Assembly: GCA_023957115.1 (NCBI GenBank)
Contig: JAMLHN010000016.1
Coordinates: 16,925-80,924, forward strand
Reading direction: 5' to 3'
Length of the DNA stretch: 64,000 bases
Source of the DNA: Thermomicrobiales bacterium
GTDB lineage: Bacteria > Chloroflexota > Chloroflexia > Thermomicrobiales > UBA6265
Numbering within the stretch: the first letter of the stretch is position 1; every line of letters begins with the position of its first letter. The notes under the pieces were generated by a model that ran no database searches, was not told where the DNA came from, and worked only from the letters and a program-made list of their open reading frames with translations. Position numbers and translations under genes: made by a program. Positions 26,142 through 35,070 of this stretch are shown piece by piece.

Positions 26142-27650
26142 GTGAAGCATCAGGCTATCGGAGTCGACGTTGGCACGACCGGCGTCAAGGTCGCGCTCAT
26201 CGACGTCGATGGACGGTTGCTGGCCGACGCAACCGTCGAGCACGATCTCCACTCGGCCCATGCCGGCTGGGCGGAGGAAAACCCGCACGATTGGATTGCG
26301 GGCACGATCGCCGCGCTCAAACTACTCACGACATCTCCCGCATTCGATCCAGACGGCATTGCCGCGATCGGCGTGAGCGGCATGGTACCGGCCATGGTTC
26401 TGCTCGACGCGGCCGGGCAACCGGTCCGCCCGTCGATCCAGCAGAACGACGCTCGCGCAATCGCGGAGGTGGCCGAGCTCAGTGGCCGGATCGACCAGGA
26501 CGCGCTCTATCAACGTACCGGTGGCTACACCAATCAGCAGCATATTGCACCACGGTTGCTCTGGGTGCAACGCAACGAGCCCGATGCCTGGCACCGGACA
26601 CGAACCATCCTCGGCTCGTACGATTTGGTCACCGCGTGGCTCTGCAACGCATCTCCCGCGAAGTGCAGTCTCGAGCTCAACTGGGCGATCGAATCCGGAC
26701 TCTATGACGTTCGGGAACGGCGCTGGATCCCGGAGCTGCTGCAGTCGGTCGATCTCGATCCTTCGTATTTCCCGCCAGTGCACGACCCGACCGACATCGT
26801 GGGGTCGATCGGCCTCGACGCCTCCGAAGCGACCGGATTGCCGGTGGGCATCCCCGTGGTTGCGGGGAGCGCCGACCATATCGCGTCGGCCCTCGCGGCG
26901 GCATTGCGCGAAGATGGCGATACGCTGATCAAATTCGGGGGGGCGGGCGACATTCTCTACTGCTCGGCAGAGCCAATCACCCACCCGTCCCTGTTCATCG
27001 ATGCGCACGACATACCGGGGAAATATCTGCTCAATGGCTGCATGGCCGCGAGCGGATCGCTGGTCAAATGGTATGTCACCGAGATTCTGGGACTGAGCAC
27101 TGCAAAATCGACCCTCGTCGAGCTGGATGCGGAAGCCGCGGCGATTCCAGCCGGGTCCGAGGGCGTCACGATTCTTCCCTACTTTTTGGGGGAGAAAACC
27201 CCAATCATGGATCCCCAGGCGCGAGGCGTCATTTTTGGTTTGGACCTCTCGCATACGCGCGCGCACATCTTTCGCGCCACGTTGGAAGCGGTCATGTACG
27301 GCTTTCGTCATCACGTCGATGTGCTGGAGGAAGCGGGGCTCACGCCGACACGTTTCCTGGCCACGAACGGCGGGGTGAGCAGCTCGCTCTGGCGGCAGAT
27401 CGCTGCCGACGTGCTCGATCAGCCGATCACGTCGTTCCGCAATCATCCAGGCTCGGTTCTGGGCGTTGCGTTCGTGGCCGGAATGGCCGGCGGCTTGTTC
27501 TCCGAATGGTCAGAGATCGATCGTTTCCTGACCGAACGCTTTGTCAATGAACCCTCGGCCGAAGCAGCTCGATCCTACGATCACGGATATGTCATCTATC
27601 GGGAGCTGTATCGGCGCTTACAGTCACTCTTTCCTGAGATCGACGCTTGA
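26142..27650 (+). CDS. FGGY-family carbohydrate kinase
   Basis: The 502-residue protein phosphorylates a sugar or polyol with ATP. It starts IGVDVGTTGVKVALIDVDGR, has GVSGMVPAMVLLD where xylulokinases have the GQMHG-type loop, and PSIQQNDARA. The C-terminal ATPase domain has ILPYFLGEKTPIMDPQARG and ATNGGVSSSLWRQIAADVLD. The start is GTG at 26142. It sits between the BtpA-like gene and the ABC importer, which suggests that it activates the imported substrate. The FGGY subfamily, and so the substrate, cannot be fixed from motifs. Confidence 0.9.
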   Translation: MKHQAIGVDVGTTGVKVALIDVDGRLLADATVEHDLHSAHAGWAEENPHDWIAGTIAALKLLTTSPAFDPDGIAAIGVSGMVPAMVLLDAAGQPVRPSIQQNDARAIAEVAELSGRIDQDALYQRTGGYTNQQHIAPRLLWVQRNEPDAWHRTRTILGSYDLVTAWLCNASPAKCSLELNWAIESGLYDVRERRWIPELLQSVDLDPSYFPPVHDPTDIVGSIGLDASEATGLPVGIPVVAGSADHIASALAAALREDGDTLIKFGGAGDILYCSAEPITHPSLFIDAHDIPGKYLLNGCMAASGSLVKWYVTEILGLSTAKSTLVELDAEAAAIPAGSEGVTILPYFLGEKTPIMDPQARGVIFGLDLSHTRAHIFRATLEAVMYGFRHHVDVLEEAGLTPTRFLATNGGVSSSLWRQIAADVLDQPITSFRNHPGSVLGVAFVAGMAGGLFSEWSEIDRFLTERFVNEPSAEAARSYDHGYVIYRELYRRLQSLFPEIDA

Positions 27651-27674
27651 TTGGGCGCTTGGCACAAATGCCTG

Positions 27675-27686
27675 GTCAAACTTGAC
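27675..27686. promoter_or_regulatory. Candidate operator GTCAA-AC-TTGAC
   Basis: A perfect 5-bp inverted repeat with a 2-base centre lies 25 bases after the kinase stop and 170 bases before the importer's binding-protein gene. It may regulate the importer. No other evidence is available. Confidence 0.25.
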
Positions 27687-27856
27687 GGTTCTCCTGAGAT
27701 AGGGGTACAACCAATAAAAGGGTCCAACCATGTCGCAGATCGACCGATTCCCTCTGCCGGAACGTAGCCAGTCTGCGGCGTGACGCGAGTCCCGGCGCAG
27801 CCGCTGGGTTGCGCGCGAATTTCGTTGGCGTTTTCAGTCAAAACGAGGAGGTTCAC

Positions 27857-29287
27857 ATGAAGAGAACTGACCGACGTCAGGCCAGCATTGGCTTGCTCCG
27901 CGACTACATGGCTGGCCGCATCGACCGCCGCCAGCTTCTGAAGAGCGCCGCTGCTGCTGGCGTTCTGCTCCCAGTCCTCTCGATCATGCGCGGTGCGTCT
28001 CCGGCGTTCGCGCAGGACGCCAGCCCGGCTGCCGGCGGCGAGGCGGGTAGCACCATCGTCGTTCCCGCTGATCTGCGCACGGATCTGGCCGGCGCGACGA
28101 TTGCCTGGATGGGAACGAGCTCGCAGGATGCCGACCTGCCCTTCAACGAGGCGGCCATCGCCAAGTTCACCGAGGCGACCGGCATCAACGTGAACCTCAT
28201 CAACGGTGAGAGTGAAACCAATCTCCGGCTCCAGGCGATGCGCCAGCAGTTCGCTGCCCAGTCGTCTGACATCGATGTCTATCAGATCGACATCATCTGG
28301 CCGGGTGTCGTGGCCGAACATGCGGTGCCGTTGCAGGATCAGCTTGGCGCGGCGACCGACGCAATGTTCCCTGGCATCGTCGAGGCCAACACGGTCGATG
28401 GCGATCTGATCGGCATTCCCTGGTATACCGACGCCGGTCTCCTCTTCTACCGCACCGATCTGCTGGAGAAGTATGGCGTCGAAGCGCCGACCACCTGGTC
28501 GGAACTGGAAGCCGCCGCGCAGACCATCATGGAAGGCGAGCAGGCGGAGAATCCCGACTTCACCGGCTATGTGTGGCAAGGCAAGGCGTACGAGGGACTC
28601 ACCTGTAACGGTCTCGAGTGGCTGGTCTCCCAGGGCGGCGGCACGATCATCGATGTCGATCGCAATGTGACCGTCAACAACGAAACCGCGATTGCGGCCA
28701 TGGACCGCGCCGCCACCTGGGTCAACGGTATTTCCCCCGAGGGCGTGACCACCTACACCGAGCCCGAAACTTTCAATGTCTGGACCGCCGGCAATGCCGC
28801 GTTCGCCCGCAACTGGCCGTACATGTACTCCGCAAGCCAGGAGAGCGAAGCGACGGCCGGCAAGGTCGGCGTTTCGCCGCTGCCCAAGGGTGACGGCGCC
28901 GAGGACACCAGCGCAGCCACGCTTGGCGGCTGGCAGATGTTCGTCTCCAAGTACTCGGAGAACCAGGAAGCCGCCATTGAGTTCGTTCGATTCATGACGA
29001 GCCCTGAGTACCAGACCTCGTACGCGATCGAGCGCGCGCACCTCCCAACGATTCCCGCGGTTTACGACGATCCCGCGGTCGCCGCGGCAAGCGAATTCAT
29101 CCCGCAGCTCAAGCCGGTGTTCGAGGCCGCGGTCGGTCGGCCGTCGGCCCAAACCGGGGACCTCTATCCGGAGATCTCGACGGTCTTCTACCAGCAGCTA
29201 AATCAGGTTCTCTCCGGTTCCAAGAGCGCCGCCGATGCGGCCGCCTCGATGGAGTCGGATATGAACGCCATCTTCGAGGACGAATAG
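27857..29287 (+). CDS. ABC sugar transporter, extracellular solute-binding protein family 1
   Basis: This 476-residue protein would capture the substrate outside the membrane. It carries a twin-arginine signal, RIDRRQLLKSAAAAGVLLPVLS at residues 21-42, with a cleavage-like AFAQD after it. The mature part has family 1 binding-protein features: ATIAWMGTSSQDADLPFNEAAI, IPWYTDAGLLFYRTDLLEKYG, PTTWSELEAAAQ and NAAFARNWPYMY. ATG 27857 has GAGGAG 6 bases upstream. Similarity is to trehalose/maltose-type binding proteins. It is separated from the permeases by a strong stem-loop. No ATPase gene is nearby, so a shared MsiK/MalK-type ATPase is likely. Confidence 0.92.
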   Translation: MKRTDRRQASIGLLRDYMAGRIDRRQLLKSAAAAGVLLPVLSIMRGASPAFAQDASPAAGGEAGSTIVVPADLRTDLAGATIAWMGTSSQDADLPFNEAAIAKFTEATGINVNLINGESETNLRLQAMRQQFAAQSSDIDVYQIDIIWPGVVAEHAVPLQDQLGAATDAMFPGIVEANTVDGDLIGIPWYTDAGLLFYRTDLLEKYGVEAPTTWSELEAAAQTIMEGEQAENPDFTGYVWQGKAYEGLTCNGLEWLVSQGGGTIIDVDRNVTVNNETAIAAMDRAATWVNGISPEGVTTYTEPETFNVWTAGNAAFARNWPYMYSASQESEATAGKVGVSPLPKGDGAEDTSAATLGGWQMFVSKYSENQEAAIEFVRFMTSPEYQTSYAIERAHLPTIPAVYDDPAVAAASEFIPQLKPVFEAAVGRPSAQTGDLYPEISTVFYQQLNQVLSGSKSAADAAASMESDMNAIFEDE

Positions 29288-29337
29288 TCGAGAACGTCTG
29301 TCCGTGGTCCATCATGCGATGCGGACCACGGACCAGC

Positions 29338-29370
29338 GAAGCCAGGTGGGCGATTGCCCCACCTGGCTTC
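29338..29370 (+). terminator. 13-bp stem-loop between binding protein and permease genes
   Basis: GAAGCCAGGTGGG (29338-29350) pairs perfectly with CCCACCTGGCTTC (29358-29370) around a 7-base loop. It has no long U-tract, so it is probably a partial terminator or an mRNA-stabilising processing site. Such sites commonly make binding-protein transcripts outnumber permease transcripts. Confidence 0.75.
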
Positions 29371-29390
29371 TCAAACATTGCGGGGTAGCC

Positions 29391-30395
29391 ATGAGCCAGA
29401 ACGTTCCTGCTGGTGCTGTCGTTTCCACCCCGGACGGTCAGACGATAAAAGTCTCCGACCGTCCTCAAACGTCGTGGGCAAAGTCCCGCGAACGCTTGGG
29501 GTGGCTCATGGTCTTGCCGAGCCTCGTGATCGTTGCGCTTGTTGCACTCTATCCCCTCGTCGAGAGTTTCCGCCTCAGCTTCACCAACGCACGCCTCGCC
29601 AGCGCGCGCGAAGTCGAGAACATCGGCCTCCGCAACTACGAGTATCTCTGGAATAGCGACACCTTCCGCATCGCATTCGGGAACACGGTCAAATTCACCG
29701 TTTTCTCGGTGGGAATCGAGCTCGTGCTCGGCATGGTCATCGCGCTTATCATCAACTCGCAGTTCAAAGCCCGGGGGCTCGTCCGAACGGCAATCTTGAT
29801 TCCCTGGGCGATTCCAACGGTCGTCTCGTCTCGTCTCTGGGCGTACATGCTCAACGACAACTACGGGGTCATCAACGATGTCCTCGTGAACCAGCTTCCA
29901 CGCATGTTCAGTTGGATCCCGCTCGTTGGAGACAATATCGCGGGCATCTTTCCCGATGAGAAGATTGCATTCCTGGCACGTCCCGCGTTTGCGCTGCCAA
30001 GCGCCATCGCGGTCGACGTCTGGAAGACGACCCCATTCATGGCGCTTCTCCTGCTCGCCGGATTGCAGATTATTCCCAGTGATGTCTATGAGGCCGCCGT
30101 CGTCGACGGCGCCAGCAAATGGAAGCAGTTCTGGCAGATCACGCTCCCCCTGCTTCGCCCCGCCATTCTGGTTGCGCTCATCTTCCGCACATTGGACGCG
30201 TTCCGCGTCTTCGACGTCATCTACGTGATGTTCGGTTCGAAGGTCGAGACCCTGACGCTCTCGATCTTCACGCAGAACGCGTTGGTCGACGGAGACCGGC
30301 TGGGGCGCGCATCCGCAGCCAGCGTGATCATCTTCTTGTGTATCGGCGTATTCGTCCTGATTTACACGAGGCTCGTCAAGGTGGAGGAAGTCTAG
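29391..30395 (+). CDS. ABC sugar transporter permease, MalF-like
   Basis: This is an integral membrane subunit of about 334 residues with six predicted segments, beginning LGWLMVLPSLVIVALVALYP. The EAA loop that docks the ATPase reads EAAVVDGASKWKQFWQITLPLLRP near the C-terminus. ATG 29391 was chosen because the frame upstream overlaps the stem-loop and shows no membrane or domain features. The second permease starts 4 bases after its stop. Confidence 0.93.
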   Translation: MSQNVPAGAVVSTPDGQTIKVSDRPQTSWAKSRERLGWLMVLPSLVIVALVALYPLVESFRLSFTNARLASAREVENIGLRNYEYLWNSDTFRIAFGNTVKFTVFSVGIELVLGMVIALIINSQFKARGLVRTAILIPWAIPTVVSSRLWAYMLNDNYGVINDVLVNQLPRMFSWIPLVGDNIAGIFPDEKIAFLARPAFALPSAIAVDVWKTTPFMALLLLAGLQIIPSDVYEAAVVDGASKWKQFWQITLPLLRPAILVALIFRTLDAFRVFDVIYVMFGSKVETLTLSIFTQNALVDGDRLGRASAASVIIFLCIGVFVLIYTRLVKVEEV

Positions 30396-30398
30396 AAT

Positions 30399-31301
30399 AT
30401 GTCGACTGTACCGTTCGACCGATCAACCCTTCCGCCCGATCTGCCAGGCAAACGACGCAATATCAAGCTCGGGGATGTCGTCCTGCGAATCCTCTTCTGG
30501 TTGCTCGTCATCTTCATCCTGATCTATACGATCTTCCCGTTTGCGTGGGCGCTCCTCGCCTCGATCAAGCCCAATGCCGATATCAGCTCCACGCCCACAC
30601 GCTATCTCCCATCGGAGATTTACTGGGGCAACCTCGACTATGTTCTCCACCAGCGCGATTTTCTCTACGCGCTGCGGAACTCGATCGTTGTCTCGGTCAG
30701 CACCGTTGCTATCGCGCTGGTGTTCGGCTCGCTTGCCGCCTACGCGCTCGGCCGTATCAAATTCCGCGGCCGCACGGCCACGCTGTACGTCATTCTCGCC
30801 ATGACGATGTTCCCGGCGATTGCGATTCTGGGCTCGCTCTTCCAGATGATGCGCCGGTTCGATCTGTACAACACCATTCCCGGCCTGGTACTGACGTATA
30901 TGACCTTTACCCTTCCGTTCACCGTCTGGGTGCTGGCCAACTTCTTCAAGGCCATGCCGGGTGAGCTGGAAGAAGCGGCCCTGGTGGACGGCTCGACTCC
31001 ATTCCAGGCGTTCTACAAGATCATGCTTCCCCTGGCGCTCCCAGGGCTGGTGACTACCGGTCTGCTTGCCTTCATCGCGGCCTGGAACGAATTCCTCTTC
31101 TCGCTCACCTTCACCAATACGTATGCGGCCCGAACGGTTCAACCGGCCATTGCCAGCTTCCGCGGCAATACGCAGTTCGACGAACCATGGGGGAGCATCA
31201 TGGCGGCGGCCGTGGTGGTGACCATTCCACTCGTCATTTTGGTGCTCATCTTCCAGCGCAAGATTCTGGCGGGGCTGACCGCCGGCGCAGTCAAGGGCTG
31301 A
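30399..31301 (+). CDS. ABC sugar transporter permease, MalG-like
   Basis: The 300-residue partner permease has a cytoplasmic N-terminus and then a first membrane segment, LFWLLVIFILIYTIFPFAWA. Its EAA loop is EEAALVDGSTPFQAFYKIMLPLALPG, and ITAWNEFLF-type sequence appears as IAAWNEFLFSLTFTN. It forms the channel with the MalF-like subunit. No ATPase gene follows; a 366-base gap separates it from the alcohol dehydrogenase. Confidence 0.94.
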   Translation: MSTVPFDRSTLPPDLPGKRRNIKLGDVVLRILFWLLVIFILIYTIFPFAWALLASIKPNADISSTPTRYLPSEIYWGNLDYVLHQRDFLYALRNSIVVSVSTVAIALVFGSLAAYALGRIKFRGRTATLYVILAMTMFPAIAILGSLFQMMRRFDLYNTIPGLVLTYMTFTLPFTVWVLANFFKAMPGELEEAALVDGSTPFQAFYKIMLPLALPGLVTTGLLAFIAAWNEFLFSLTFTNTYAARTVQPAIASFRGNTQFDEPWGSIMAAAVVVTIPLVILVLIFQRKILAGLTAGAVKG

Positions 31302-31667
31302 GGTCGCCGGAGAACCGGCTACCGGCAACGCCAGTCATCGACGACCTGCGATCGCGGTGCACCGGGCTGTGCAGCTACGGATCACCTTTGTGACGGTGTC
31401 CTGCAACAAGCTGCGCCTGCCCGCGAACGGTCGGAGCGCAGGCGCCCGTGGCCCGCAATACCCAACGGCGCCAGCCACTCCAGTCGTCCGGATCAATCGG
31501 TTCGCAAATCATTGTAGTCATCATGCAAACGGCAGTAAGCGGCTCCGCGCCGGACGAACCGGGCAGCGCAGTTGCGTTCGCCTCCGCGGATTCGGCCCGA
31601 TGCCTCCTCCCGCTCGGTGAGATACTGACCGGCAAGAGAAATCAGCTCGACGGCGAGAGGAGAGACT
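31302..31667. other. 366-bp intergenic region without a gene
   Basis: No open frame here looks like a protein and no repeat copy is present. The end carries the ribosome binding site GAGAGGAGAG for the alcohol dehydrogenase. A promoter for the downstream four genes probably lies here, but no clear -35/-10 pair stands out. Confidence 0.6.
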
Positions 31668-32948
31668 ATGTCGTTCGAATCGGCATTCACGATGGATACC
31701 TCGTCCATCAAATACGGTCCGGGAGTCACCAGCGAAGTCGGCGATGACGTGCGCGGTCTCGGCGCGACCCGCGTCATGGTGGTCACCGATCCAGCGCTGG
31801 AAACCCACGACGCGGTCGCCACGACGACCAACGCATTGAACGCCGCGGGGATCGACTACGCGCTCTACGCCAGGACTCGTGTCGAGCCAACCGACGTCTC
31901 GTTCAAGGACGCCATCGACTTTGCGACCGATGGTGGCTTCGACGCCTATGTCGCCGTCGGAGGCGGCTCGGTCATCGACACGGCCAAGGCCGCCAATCTC
32001 TACGCAACCTATCCCGCGGACCTACTGACCTATGTCAATGCGCCCATCGGCCAGGCACAGCCGGTTCCGGGCCGGCTCAAACCGCTGATCGCCATTCCCA
32101 CGACGGCCGGCACCGGGAGCGAGACGACCGGGGTGGCAATCTTCGACCTCACGACCATGCATGCCAAGACCGGAATTGCCCATCGTGCCCTCCGGCCAAC
32201 CCTGGGCATCCTCGACCCACTGAACACCTTGACGATGCCAGCCATGGTCACCGCCAGCTCGGCGCTCGATGTGTTGAGTCATGCCATCGAGTCCTATACC
32301 GCGATTCCGTTCGACAGCCGGCCAGCACCCGAACGCCCTGGGCTGCGGCCGGCCTACCAGGGAGCCAATCCGATCAGCGACATCTGGTCCGGCAAGGCCA
32401 TGGAGATGGTGGCCGCCAATCTGGAACGAGTCGTGCACGAACCGAACGATCTCGAAGGCCGTGGACAGATGATGCTTGCCGCCGCGTATGCCGGTATTGG
32501 CTTCGGCAATGCCGGCGTCCATCTCCCGCACGGGATGTCGTATCCGGTGTCGGGATTGGTGCGCTCGTTCGTTCCCGAGGGATACCCGGACGATCATGCA
32601 ATCGTGCCGCACGGTATGTCGGTGATCCTCAACGCGCCGGCGGTCTTCCGGTTCACGGCAGAGGCCGATCCAGCCCGTCATCTCGAAGCGGCGCGCATGC
32701 TCGGCGCCGATACGAGCGGCGCGGGGCCAGAAGATGCCGGCGAGGTGCTGGCAAACAAGCTCATCGATATCATGCGCCGGACCGGCATGCCCAGCGGGCT
32801 GAGCGCGGTAGGGTTCACCGAAGCGGATATCGATCGGCTGGTCGCCGGTACACTCCCCCAACATCGCGTGACGAAACTGTCGCCCAAACCGGCTTCGGAG
32901 ACCGATCTGGCAGGCATCTTCCGGGATGCCATGGTCTATTGGGAATAG
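31668..32948 (+). CDS. Iron-containing alcohol dehydrogenase, ADHFE1/HOT-like
   Basis: The 426-residue protein is a group III iron alcohol dehydrogenase most like hydroxyacid-oxoacid transhydrogenase (ADHFE1). Characteristic blocks are SIKYGPGVTSEVGDDV, YVAVGGGSVIDTAKAANLY, ADLLTYVNAPIGQAQPVP, AIPTTAGTGSETTGVAIFD and SALDVLSHAIESYTAIPFDS. Metal ligands are visible in DVLSHAIES and GVHLPHGMSYPVSG, with a further His in VPHGMSV. HOT enzymes couple oxidation of 4-hydroxybutyrate or a related hydroxyacid to reduction of a ketoacid, with tightly bound NAD. In this cluster it probably oxidises an intermediate of the imported compound. Confidence 0.88.
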   Translation: MSFESAFTMDTSSIKYGPGVTSEVGDDVRGLGATRVMVVTDPALETHDAVATTTNALNAAGIDYALYARTRVEPTDVSFKDAIDFATDGGFDAYVAVGGGSVIDTAKAANLYATYPADLLTYVNAPIGQAQPVPGRLKPLIAIPTTAGTGSETTGVAIFDLTTMHAKTGIAHRALRPTLGILDPLNTLTMPAMVTASSALDVLSHAIESYTAIPFDSRPAPERPGLRPAYQGANPISDIWSGKAMEMVAANLERVVHEPNDLEGRGQMMLAAAYAGIGFGNAGVHLPHGMSYPVSGLVRSFVPEGYPDDHAIVPHGMSVILNAPAVFRFTAEADPARHLEAARMLGADTSGAGPEDAGEVLANKLIDIMRRTGMPSGLSAVGFTEADIDRLVAGTLPQHRVTKLSPKPASETDLAGIFRDAMVYWE

Positions 32949-32964
32949 CAACAGGACGGTAAGA

Positions 32965-33246
32965 ATGACCGAAGAACACCTGGGAACCATCGAGCGAACG
33001 CTACTCAAGGCGCTTAGCCACAAAGACCGCGCCTCGATGTCGGAGCTGGCGGCAGTTCTGCCAACCGCCGACAAAAATACGATCGAAGCGGCCCGCCGTT
33101 ACCTCGAGCAGCGCAAATTGGTCGAACCGGTACCGGGCTCGACGACCGGTCAGATCCAGCTCACGGCGCAAGGGGCCGAACGAGCGATCGAGCTCCCGGA
33201 TGAAGCCTCCACCGGCAGCGGCGGGGGCGAATCCCGGTTCGAGTAG
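32965..33246 (+). CDS. Small winged-helix-like protein
   Basis: This 93-residue protein has a pattern of helices and a wing typical of MarR/ArsR-like folds: EHLGTIERTLLKALSHKDRASMSELAAVL, then an amphipathic helix ending ARRYLEQRKLVEPVPGS and a strand TTGQIQLTAQGAERAIEL. It could be the cluster's regulator or a protein-binding domain. No ligand or metal site is visible. ATG 32965 begins 16 bases after the dehydrogenase stop. A T7 tract follows within 20 bases of the stop. Confidence 0.5.
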   Translation: MTEEHLGTIERTLLKALSHKDRASMSELAAVLPTADKNTIEAARRYLEQRKLVEPVPGSTTGQIQLTAQGAERAIELPDEASTGSGGGESRFE

Positions 33247-33315
33247 GGCGTTTTTTTGTCCAACGTCCGGAGCAACTCTCTGGTCCCTGGACACTGGACT
33301 TGCAGGAGATAACGG

Positions 33316-33975
33316 ATGACGATGATCGATCTGACCGGACCATTGCACCCCGATATGTGGAGTTACGCGCCAATGGTGCCCGACATTCCGCCATTCGAGC
33401 AGAGACGCTGGGCGAGGATCGACGAACGCGGCTGGGAGTCGGACTGGTTCGCGATGCCAACCCTAGCCGGAACCTATCTGGAAACCGCAAAACACCTCAT
33501 CGCCGGCGCTCCGTCGATCGACCAGGTGCCGCTGGACCGTCTCTTTGTGCATGCAACCATTGCGCGCATCCCGCGTGGAGATCGCGAGCATGTCACCGTG
33601 GCCGATCTGGAGAACGCGATCGATATCCTCGAAGAAGGCGACGCGTTGCTGGTGCAGACAGGCTGGGAGGCGCATCGCGATGACAGCGAGCGGTTCGTAC
33701 TCCAATCGCCGCATTTCGACCTGGACGCCATGCGCTGGATCGTGGATCGCGGGGTTTCCATTCTGGGTGGAGACGTGCCCTGTTTCGACGATCCGGTCGG
33801 CAGCGAGGGCCAGGGCGTCAACGATGTGCTCTTCGGGAGCGGAGCGCTGATTCTGGCGCCGCTGGTGAACCTCGGCGCGACGGATGCGACGCGCGGCCGG
33901 TTGACCGTCCTGCCCATCCCCCTGGCGGGATCGTGCGGCGCCCCGTGCCGGGCGATCTTTGCCCCAAACTCGTAG
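33316..33975 (+). CDS. Cyclase-family (kynurenine formamidase-like) protein with altered metal motif
   Basis: The 219-residue protein belongs to the Cyclase family, which includes kynurenine formamidase and isatin hydrolase. It begins IDLTGPLHPDMWSY and ends TVLPIPLAGSCGAPCRAIF. The family metal motif HxGTHxDxPxH reads LAGTYLETAKHL here: His to Tyr, Asp to Glu and Pro to Ala. A GDVPCFDDP segment is retained. ATG 33316 is preceded by GCAGGAGAT. Metal binding may therefore differ. It lies between the winged-helix gene and the DUF362 gene and may cleave an amide or lactone in the pathway. Confidence 0.75.
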   Translation: MTMIDLTGPLHPDMWSYAPMVPDIPPFEQRRWARIDERGWESDWFAMPTLAGTYLETAKHLIAGAPSIDQVPLDRLFVHATIARIPRGDREHVTVADLENAIDILEEGDALLVQTGWEAHRDDSERFVLQSPHFDLDAMRWIVDRGVSILGGDVPCFDDPVGSEGQGVNDVLFGSGALILAPLVNLGATDATRGRLTVLPIPLAGSCGAPCRAIFAPNS

Positions 33976-34002
33976 CCGACCCGATACGTAGAGAAGGAAG
34001 CT

Positions 34003-35070
34003 ATGACCTCGATCAACTGGAATCGACCGGATACCGTCATCCTCTACCGATCCCCTGGAACGTATCCCTATTCGGCGGAAGAGTTCACCGCCGCGTCTCG
34101 CACCATCCTCGACCTCCTGCAACCTGAAATCGACAAGCCGAAGGTCACCCTCAAACCCAACGTTGTGCACGGCGTTTCTCCCGATTCCGGGATTACGGTC
34201 CATCCAGGATTCCTGCGAGGCGTGGCCGAATATGTGATCGACCGCGGCTTCGCCCCCGGAGCGATCTCGGTCGCCGAAGGCGGCGGCGGCGAAGAGAGCC
34301 GCGACATGCGCGAGCACTACGCCAATGTCGGATTCGACAAGCTGGCTGAGGAGCTTGGATTCAATTTGGTCGACCTCAACGCCGACGATTACGTCCGGGT
34401 CGATATTCCGGCCGGGCGTGTCTTCAAGCAGATGCCGATCGGCCGCACCGTTTGGGATCCGGATGCTTACTTCATCAACATCCCCAAAATGCGAACGCAC
34501 AACCTGGGCATCACGACGATTAGCCTGAAGAACCTGCAGGGGATCGTGGTGCCGATCGAGGAGCGCCATATGTGCACCCTCTTCCCCCGGTATGAGGGCG
34601 ACCGGGGCGGCGACGGTCTGGACGGCGACGTGCTCGATTCGCACGAGCGGTGGGCACACAAGATCTGCGACATCTCCCTTGCGCGTACACCGGATCTCAA
34701 TATCGTTGACGGGCTGGTTCCCCGTGACGGCACCGGATTCCGCAACGGCAACGATCGCCCGATGGGTCTTGCCCTGGCAAGCACAAATCAGACGGCGATC
34801 GATACGATCGGCACCGCGTTGATGGGGATCGATCCGGCCAAGGTCACCTATCTCCGGGTCGCCGGCGAGCGTGGTATGGGGCCGAATCGGGTCTCGGATA
34901 TCCGCGTGCTCGAAATCGTCGATGGGCGGCTCCAGGAGCGCTCGGGTATCGACGATCTGATTGCCGATCCTCCATTCAGGGTCACCCTGTCGGCAACGCT
35001 GAGCTACACGACGTACGAACCGATCGAATACAACCGCGCGGAAGTCGAGGCGGTCCACGCAGGATCGTAG
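34003..35070 (+). CDS. DUF362 domain protein
   Basis: The 355-residue protein matches DUF362. Supporting segments are VTLKPNVVHGVSPDSGITVHP, GAISVAEGGGGEESRDM, YFINIPKMRTHNLGITTISLKN, NIVDGLVPRDGTGF and LASTNQTAIDTIGTALMGID. Many DUF362 proteins carry a ferredoxin domain; this one has few Cys and none in a 4Fe-4S pattern. The function of the family is unknown. It is the last gene of the 25-35 kb cluster, 27 bases after the cyclase-like gene. Confidence 0.8.
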   Translation: MTSINWNRPDTVILYRSPGTYPYSAEEFTAASRTILDLLQPEIDKPKVTLKPNVVHGVSPDSGITVHPGFLRGVAEYVIDRGFAPGAISVAEGGGGEESRDMREHYANVGFDKLAEELGFNLVDLNADDYVRVDIPAGRVFKQMPIGRTVWDPDAYFINIPKMRTHNLGITTISLKNLQGIVVPIEERHMCTLFPRYEGDRGGDGLDGDVLDSHERWAHKICDISLARTPDLNIVDGLVPRDGTGFRNGNDRPMGLALASTNQTAIDTIGTALMGIDPAKVTYLRVAGERGMGPNRVSDIRVLEIVDGRLQERSGIDDLIADPPFRVTLSATLSYTTYEPIEYNRAEVEAVHAGS

